A stretch of 9,563 bases of DNA, from NCBI GenBank assembly GCA_947443815.1, contig CANEXR010000094.1, positions 1 to 9,563 of the forward strand. Direction: 5' to 3'. The position numbers were made by a program, and so were the translations under genes. The notes below the pieces were generated by a model. The model was not told the DNA's origin and searched no databases. It saw only the letters and a program-made list of their open reading frames with translations. Positions 6,038-9,563 of the stretch are shown one piece after another (positions within the stretch are counted from its first letter, which is position 1; the number at the start of each line of letters is the position of its first letter). This stretch comes from Flavobacteriaceae bacterium. Lineage in GTDB: Bacteria; Bacteroidota; Bacteroidia; Flavobacteriales; Flavobacteriaceae.

Positions 6038-7002
6038 TATACGATACCTTCTTTAAGAATGTCATGCAAGTGCAAAATGCCTTTGTATTCCATGTTGTCC
6101 AAAACTACTAATTGTGTGATGGAAAAATCTTCCATTGTATTAAAGGCATCCACGACCATTGCGTCAGCCGATGTCATTTTTGGGTTTTTGGTCATAATAT
6201 CTTTAGCGGTAAGGTCTGTAAAAGTATCTCTGTCGTTTAGCATGCGTCTGATGTCACCATCGGTAATAATTCCGATTACTTTATTGTCTTCTACAACGGC
6301 AGTAACCCCTAATCTTTTTTCGGAAATTTCGAAAATTACTTTTTTGATAGAAGCATCAGGAGCGACCATTGGTTTTAAGGAGTTTTCGAGCATGTCTTTC
6401 ACACGAAGCAATAGTTTTTTGCCTAGAGCGCCACCGGGATGGTAGATGGCAAAATCTTCGGCTTTAAAATTCCGCATTTCCATTAGGCACACCGCAATTG
6501 CATCACCCATTACCAACTGTGCAGTAGTACTGTTGGTTGGCGCCAGGTTATTGGGGCAAGCTTCTGCTTCTACAGTAGTATTCAAAACAAAATCGGAGCC
6601 TTTAGCTAGAAAAGAAGTCATGTTTCCAGTAATGGCAATAAGGGTATTTCCAAAGCGTTTTAAAAGCGGAACTAGTACTTTTATTTCAGGACTGTTGCCA
6701 CTTTTTGAAATGCAAATAATAATGTCCTCTTTCTGAACCATTCCGAGGTCTCCATGAATGGCTTCTGCAGCGTGGAGAAATAGAGCAGGAGTACCGGTAG
6801 AGTTGAATGTTGCGACCATCTTTTGAGCAATAATGGCACTTTTCCCAATTCCAGTTACTACTAATCTTCCTTTTGAATGAAAAATATTTTGGGTAGCTTC
6901 AATAAAATTCTCATCCAGAAAATCTGTTAGTTTTGCAATGGCTTCACTTTCAGATAAAATAGTTTTTTTGGCACTTGCCAATATATTTTCTTTAGTTATC
7001 AA
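6037..7002 (-). CDS. kdsD: Arabinose-5-phosphate isomerase (KpsF/GutQ family)
   Basis: Interconverts ribulose 5-phosphate and arabinose 5-phosphate, the first committed step towards Kdo of LPS. A sugar isomerase (SIS) domain is followed by two CBS domains. From the chosen start, residues matching the E. coli KdsD active site are Lys54 (VVTGIGKS), Glu106 (SKSGNSPEI), Glu147 (EACPNNLAPT) and His188 (YHPGGALG). The CBS domains lie at about 200-256 and 265-321. I start at the TTG at 7002, giving 321 residues beginning MITKENILASAKK, the normal family length. The frame stays open upstream to an ATG at 7116, but that would run through the promoter region and into the recQ start, and the added residues look non-coding. 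The symbol follows function; kpsF would be an equal name. It leads the unit that also holds lptB, linking Kdo synthesis and LPS transport. Confidence 0.9.
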   Translation of the reverse strand: MITKENILASAKKTILSESEAIAKLTDFLDENFIEATQNIFHSKGRLVVTGIGKSAIIAQKMVATFNSTGTPALFLHAAEAIHGDLGMVQKEDIIICISKSGNSPEIKVLVPLLKRFGNTLIAITGNMTSFLAKGSDFVLNTTVEAEACPNNLAPTNSTTAQLVMGDAIAVCLMEMRNFKAEDFAIYHPGGALGKKLLLRVKDMLENSLKPMVAPDASIKKVIFEISEKRLGVTAVVEDNKVIGIITDGDIRRMLNDRDTFTDLTAKDIMTKNPKMTSADAMVVDAFNTMEDFSITQLVVLDNMEYKGILHLHDILKEGIV

Positions 7003-7018
7003 AACAGAATGGTTAAAA

Positions 7019-7049
7019 TTTGTAAGTGTAAAAGAAAGTTGTATCTTTA
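7019..7049 (+). promoter_or_regulatory. Candidate recQ promoter
   Basis: TTTG at 7019-7022 is followed 19 bases later by TATCTTTA at 7042-7049, one base off the -7 consensus TAnnTTTG. This fits the Bacteroidota -33 / -7 pattern well. Transcription would begin near 7056, leaving a leader of about 30 bases before the recQ ATG. It interleaves with the opposing kdsD box at 7057-7064. Confidence 0.45.
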
Positions 7050-7056
7050 TGTGATG

Positions 7057-7064
7057 CAAATTTA
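7057..7064 (-). promoter_or_regulatory. Candidate -7 box for the kdsD operon
   Basis: The minus strand reads TAAATTTG, a full match to the Bacteroidota TAnnTTTG box. A start of transcription about 7 bases on would give a leader of roughly 47 bases before the TTG at 7002. At the -33 spacing the minus strand has only TTT instead of TTG. The position of this box supports rejecting the long start at 7116. Confidence 0.4.
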
Positions 7065-7087
7065 TACAAAATACCATATAATAAAGA

Positions 7088-9283
7088 ATGAATTCAAACG
7101 AAATTGATATCCACAAAGAATTAAAGAAGTATTTTGGCTTCAGTCAATTCAAGGGCTTACAAGAACAGGTTATAAAAAGTATTCTCAATAAGCAAAACAC
7201 CTTTGTGATTATGCCTACAGGAGGTGGTAAATCACTTTGTTATCAGTTGCCTGCTTTAGTTCAGGAAGGAACTGCCATTGTAGTCTCTCCCTTGATTGCT
7301 TTGATGAAAAATCAGGTAGATGCTATTCGGAGTTTGTCTTCAGAAAACGGCATTGCTCATGTTTTAAATTCTTCCCTTACAAAAACAGAGATTACGCAAG
7401 TAAAGAAAGACATTAGTTCGGGTCTTACTAAATTATTGTATGTAGCTCCAGAGTCTTTGACAAAAGAGGAATATGTTCAATTTCTTCAATCGGTAACCAT
7501 CTCTTTTGTGGCTATAGATGAAGCGCATTGTATTTCGGAATGGGGTCATGATTTCAGACCGGAATATCGAAATCTAAAACACATTATTAAACAATTGGGA
7601 GATGTACCCATAATAGGATTGACGGCGACGGCCACTCCAAAAGTGCAGGAAGACATTTTGAAAAATCTGGATATGTCGGATGCTACTACCTTTAAAGCCT
7701 CGTTCAACAGACCTAATTTGTATTATGAGGTGCGTACAAAAACCAAAAATATCGAATCGGATATTATTCGTTTTATAAAACAACACAAAGGAAAATCGGG
7801 CATTATATATTGTTTGAGTCGCAAAAAAGTGGAGGCAGTTGCCGAAGTTTTGCAGGTAAATGGCATTAGTGCGGTACCGTATCATGCGGGATTGGATGCT
7901 AAAACGCGGGCGAAGCATCAGGATATGTTTTTGATGGAAGATGTAGATGTGGTGGTGGCTACGATTGCTTTTGGGATGGGGATTGACAAACCGGATGTTC
8001 GTTTTGTAATCCATCATGATATCCCTAAATCATTGGAAAGTTATTATCAGGAAACGGGTCGTGCCGGTCGTGATGGGGGTGAAGGTCATTGTCTGGCCTA
8101 TTATTCGTATAAAGATGTAGAGAAACTCGAGAAATTCATGTCGGGAAAACCGGTGGCGGAGCAAGAAATTGGTTTTGCTTTGTTACAAGAAGTAGTCGCT
8201 TATGCGGAGACTTCTATGTCTCGACGAAAGTTTCTGTTGCATTATTTCGGAGAGGAATTTGATAGTGAAACGGGAGAAGGTGCTGATATGGATGATAATG
8301 TTCGCAATCCAAAAACAAAAGCAGAAGCCCAAAATCAGGTAGTGAAACTTTTAGAAATAATACGGGATACTAAGCATTTATACAAGTCAAAAGAAGTTGT
8401 TTTTACTTTGATTGGTAGAGTTAATGCAGTTATAAAGGCGCATCGGACAGATTCCCAATCTTTTTTTGGTTCAGGTTCAGACCATGATGAAAAATATTGG
8501 ATGGCTTTGTTGCGACAAGTATTGGTTGCTGGTTTTTTGTCGAAAGATATTGAAACCTATGGCATCGTAAAAATCACTAAAAAGGGGTTGGATTTTATAA
8601 AACACCCAAGTTCTTTTATGATGTCTGAAGATCATGAATACAATGAAACGGAAGATGAAGCGATAGTTACTGCGGCAAAATCTTCAGGAACAGCAGACGA
8701 GCTTTTGATGGGTATGTTAAGGGAATTGCGCAAAAAGGTAGCGAAGAAACTAGGGGTGCCTCCTTTTGTTGTTTTTCAGGATCCTTCACTTGAAGACATG
8801 GCTTTGAAATATCCTATTTCTCAGGAGGAGTTAATTAATATTCATGGGGTAGGAGAAGGGAAAGCTAAAAAATACGGCGCTGAATTTGTGGCACTTATCA
8901 ACCGTTATGTTGAAGACAATGAGGTGATTCGTCCTGATGATTTAGTAGTTAAATCTACTGGGGTGAATTCGGCGAATAAATTATATATTATTCAAAATAT
9001 CGATAGAAAATTATCGCTTGACGATATCGCTTCCGCAAAAGGGATGAAAATGGACGATTTGATTAAAGAAATGGAGATGATTGTGTATTCTGGCACTAAA
9101 TTGAATATTAAGTATTGGATAGATGATTTGTTGGATGATGAGCAACAAGATGAAATTCATGATTATTTTATGGAATCGGAATCGGATAAAATTGAAGATG
9201 CTTTGAAAGAATTTGATGGGGAATATGATATTGATGAATTGCGCTTGATGCGTATTAAGTTTATTAGTGAAGTAGCGAATTAG
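7088..9283 (+). CDS. recQ: ATP-dependent DNA helicase RecQ
   Basis: A 3'-5' superfamily 2 helicase acting in recombination and stalled-fork repair. The helicase motifs are all intact: motif 0 GFSQFKGLQ with Gln25; motif I MPTGGGKS with Lys48; DEAH box at 144-147 followed by the aromatic-rich loop CISEWGHDFRPEY; GLTATATP; IIYCLSRKKVE; FGMGIDKPDVRFVIHHD; and YYQETGRAGRDG. The RQC domain follows, but the four zinc-binding cysteines are missing: Ser378 stands where the first Cys before RRxxLLxYFGE is expected, and EFDSETGEGADMDDN (390-404) replaces the Cys-rich knuckle. A winged-helix segment (about 410-520) and an HRDC domain (about 545-625) come next, then an extra acidic C-terminal region (about 630-731). 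At 731 residues it is longer than E. coli RecQ, which is about 610. It begins at ATG 7088, diverging from kdsD. Confidence 0.95.
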   Translation: MNSNEIDIHKELKKYFGFSQFKGLQEQVIKSILNKQNTFVIMPTGGGKSLCYQLPALVQEGTAIVVSPLIALMKNQVDAIRSLSSENGIAHVLNSSLTKTEITQVKKDISSGLTKLLYVAPESLTKEEYVQFLQSVTISFVAIDEAHCISEWGHDFRPEYRNLKHIIKQLGDVPIIGLTATATPKVQEDILKNLDMSDATTFKASFNRPNLYYEVRTKTKNIESDIIRFIKQHKGKSGIIYCLSRKKVEAVAEVLQVNGISAVPYHAGLDAKTRAKHQDMFLMEDVDVVVATIAFGMGIDKPDVRFVIHHDIPKSLESYYQETGRAGRDGGEGHCLAYYSYKDVEKLEKFMSGKPVAEQEIGFALLQEVVAYAETSMSRRKFLLHYFGEEFDSETGEGADMDDNVRNPKTKAEAQNQVVKLLEIIRDTKHLYKSKEVVFTLIGRVNAVIKAHRTDSQSFFGSGSDHDEKYWMALLRQVLVAGFLSKDIETYGIVKITKKGLDFIKHPSSFMMSEDHEYNETEDEAIVTAAKSSGTADELLMGMLRELRKKVAKKLGVPPFVVFQDPSLEDMALKYPISQEELINIHGVGEGKAKKYGAEFVALINRYVEDNEVIRPDDLVVKSTGVNSANKLYIIQNIDRKLSLDDIASAKGMKMDDLIKEMEMIVYSGTKLNIKYWIDDLLDDEQQDEIHDYFMESESDKIEDALKEFDGEYDIDELRLMRIKFISEVAN

Positions 9284-9320
9284 GGGTTGGTTGTTGTTTG
9301 TTGTTGATAAAATGGATTAA

Positions 9321-9365
9321 TCCCTGAAAACAGCGATTCAATTCGTACTGATTGGTTTTTAGGGA
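9321..9365. repeat. 11-bp imperfect inverted repeat after recQ
   Basis: TCCCTGAAAAC at 9321-9331 pairs with GTTTTTAGGGA at 9355-9365 with one mismatch, around a 23-base loop. It begins 38 bases after the recQ stop. The long loop and the lack of a T-tract make it a weak terminator candidate. It may be another extragenic palindrome. Confidence 0.35.
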
Positions 9366-9370
9366 GAATT

Positions 9371-9500
9371 ATAACTATAAAAGGGTTTAAGGAGATATAA
9401 GGAAGGGAGTTTTTACCGCAAAGACGCTAAGGCGCTAAGGGTTTTTGAGATTGTGTCTTTTCACTTCTCACTTTTTACTAATTGGGTTTTGGGTGTTAGG
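9371..9500 (+). repeat. Composite extragenic repeat, copy C
   Basis: After a degenerate start (AACTATAAAAGGG where other copies have AACCATATAAG) come TTTAAGGAGATATAAGG, GAAGGGAGTTTTTACCGCA, AAGACGCTAAGGCGCTAAGG, a GTTTTTGAGATTGTGTC linker, then three exact heptads TTTTCAC, TTCTCAC, TTTTTAC, and TAATTGGGTTTTGGGTG. That last stretch is also the beginning of copy D. The ACCGCAAAGACGC and TTTAAGGAG landmarks are each 136 bases from their counterparts in copy D. Confidence 0.85.
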
Positions 9501-9563
9501 TTTTTTCAACCATATAAGAAATTTAAGGAGATATAAGGAAGGGAGTTTTTACCGCAAAGGCGC
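9480..9563 (+). repeat. Composite extragenic repeat, copy D (cut by window edge)
   Basis: It begins with TAATTGGG or ATTGGGTTTTGGGTGTTAGG, then TTTTTTCAACCATATAAG, AAATTTAAGGAGATATAAGG and GAAGGGAGTTTTTACCGCA, and runs off the end at AAGGCGC. It is nearly identical to copy B over the 50 bases before the ACCGCA landmark, apart from a few substitutions. With copy C it forms a tandem pair of period 136 bp, which could continue past the window. Confidence 0.85.

Noticed and set aside
6059..6736. Plus-strand open frames opposite kdsD
   Set aside because: Shadows of the SIS and CBS domains on the other strand.
7003..7116. Longer kdsD N-terminus beginning at 7116
   Set aside because: It would span the divergent promoters and overlap the recQ start, and would add 38 hydrophobic residues not found in the family.
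7574..8017. 147-codon minus-strand open frame inside recQ
   Set aside because: Antisense to conserved helicase motifs; histidine- and phenylalanine-rich translation typical of a shadow frame.

Overview
The window looks like chromosomal DNA of a Flavobacterium-type member of the Bacteroidota. The grounds are its AT-rich composition, matches to the Bacteroidota promoter -7 box TAnnTTTG upstream of several genes, little Shine-Dalgarno sequence, an outer-membrane barrel of the PorV/PorQ type, and several families of extragenic repeat. It encodes nine proteins, nearly all recognisable housekeeping or envelope functions. I see no tRNA, rRNA, transposase, integrase, CRISPR array, toxin-antitoxin pair or phage gene.

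Layout. 1-362 is non-coding. It holds a perfect 27-bp inverted repeat (56-113) and a minus-strand copy of a composite repeat (172-328). 363-1433 (-) encodes a secreted PorV/PorQ-like barrel that starts at TTG. 1434-2083 is a 650-bp gap packed with heptad tandem repeats, hairpins and a second composite repeat. 2084-3680 (+) is a two-gene unit: phosphatidylserine synthase (pssA), then a membrane-tethered GH25 lysozyme-like protein. 3681-3800 is a short convergent gap. 3801-7002 (-) is a compact five-gene unit read in the order kdsD, tatC, AhpD-like protein, lptB, DUF5808 membrane protein. recQ (7088-9283, +) diverges from kdsD across an 85-bp promoter region. 9284-9563 holds an inverted repeat and then two composite repeats in tandem with a period of 136 bp; the second is cut by the window edge.

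How the genes fit together. Envelope building is the common theme. KdsD makes arabinose 5-phosphate for Kdo. LptB powers LPS export. TatC inserts folded proteins across the inner membrane. PssA makes the phosphatidylethanolamine precursor. The GH25 protein probably acts on peptidoglycan, and the PorV-like protein is an outer-membrane barrel. RecQ is the one DNA-repair gene.

Most worth a second look: (i) the composite extragenic repeat, present four times with the same internal module order (heptads, a gttAGGttttttcAACC segment, an ATATAAGG segment and an ACCGCAAAGACGC segment); (ii) the perfect 27-bp palindrome; (iii) a RecQ that has lost all four zinc-binding cysteines of the RQC domain and carries an extra C-terminal region. 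I found no convincing new multi-gene system.
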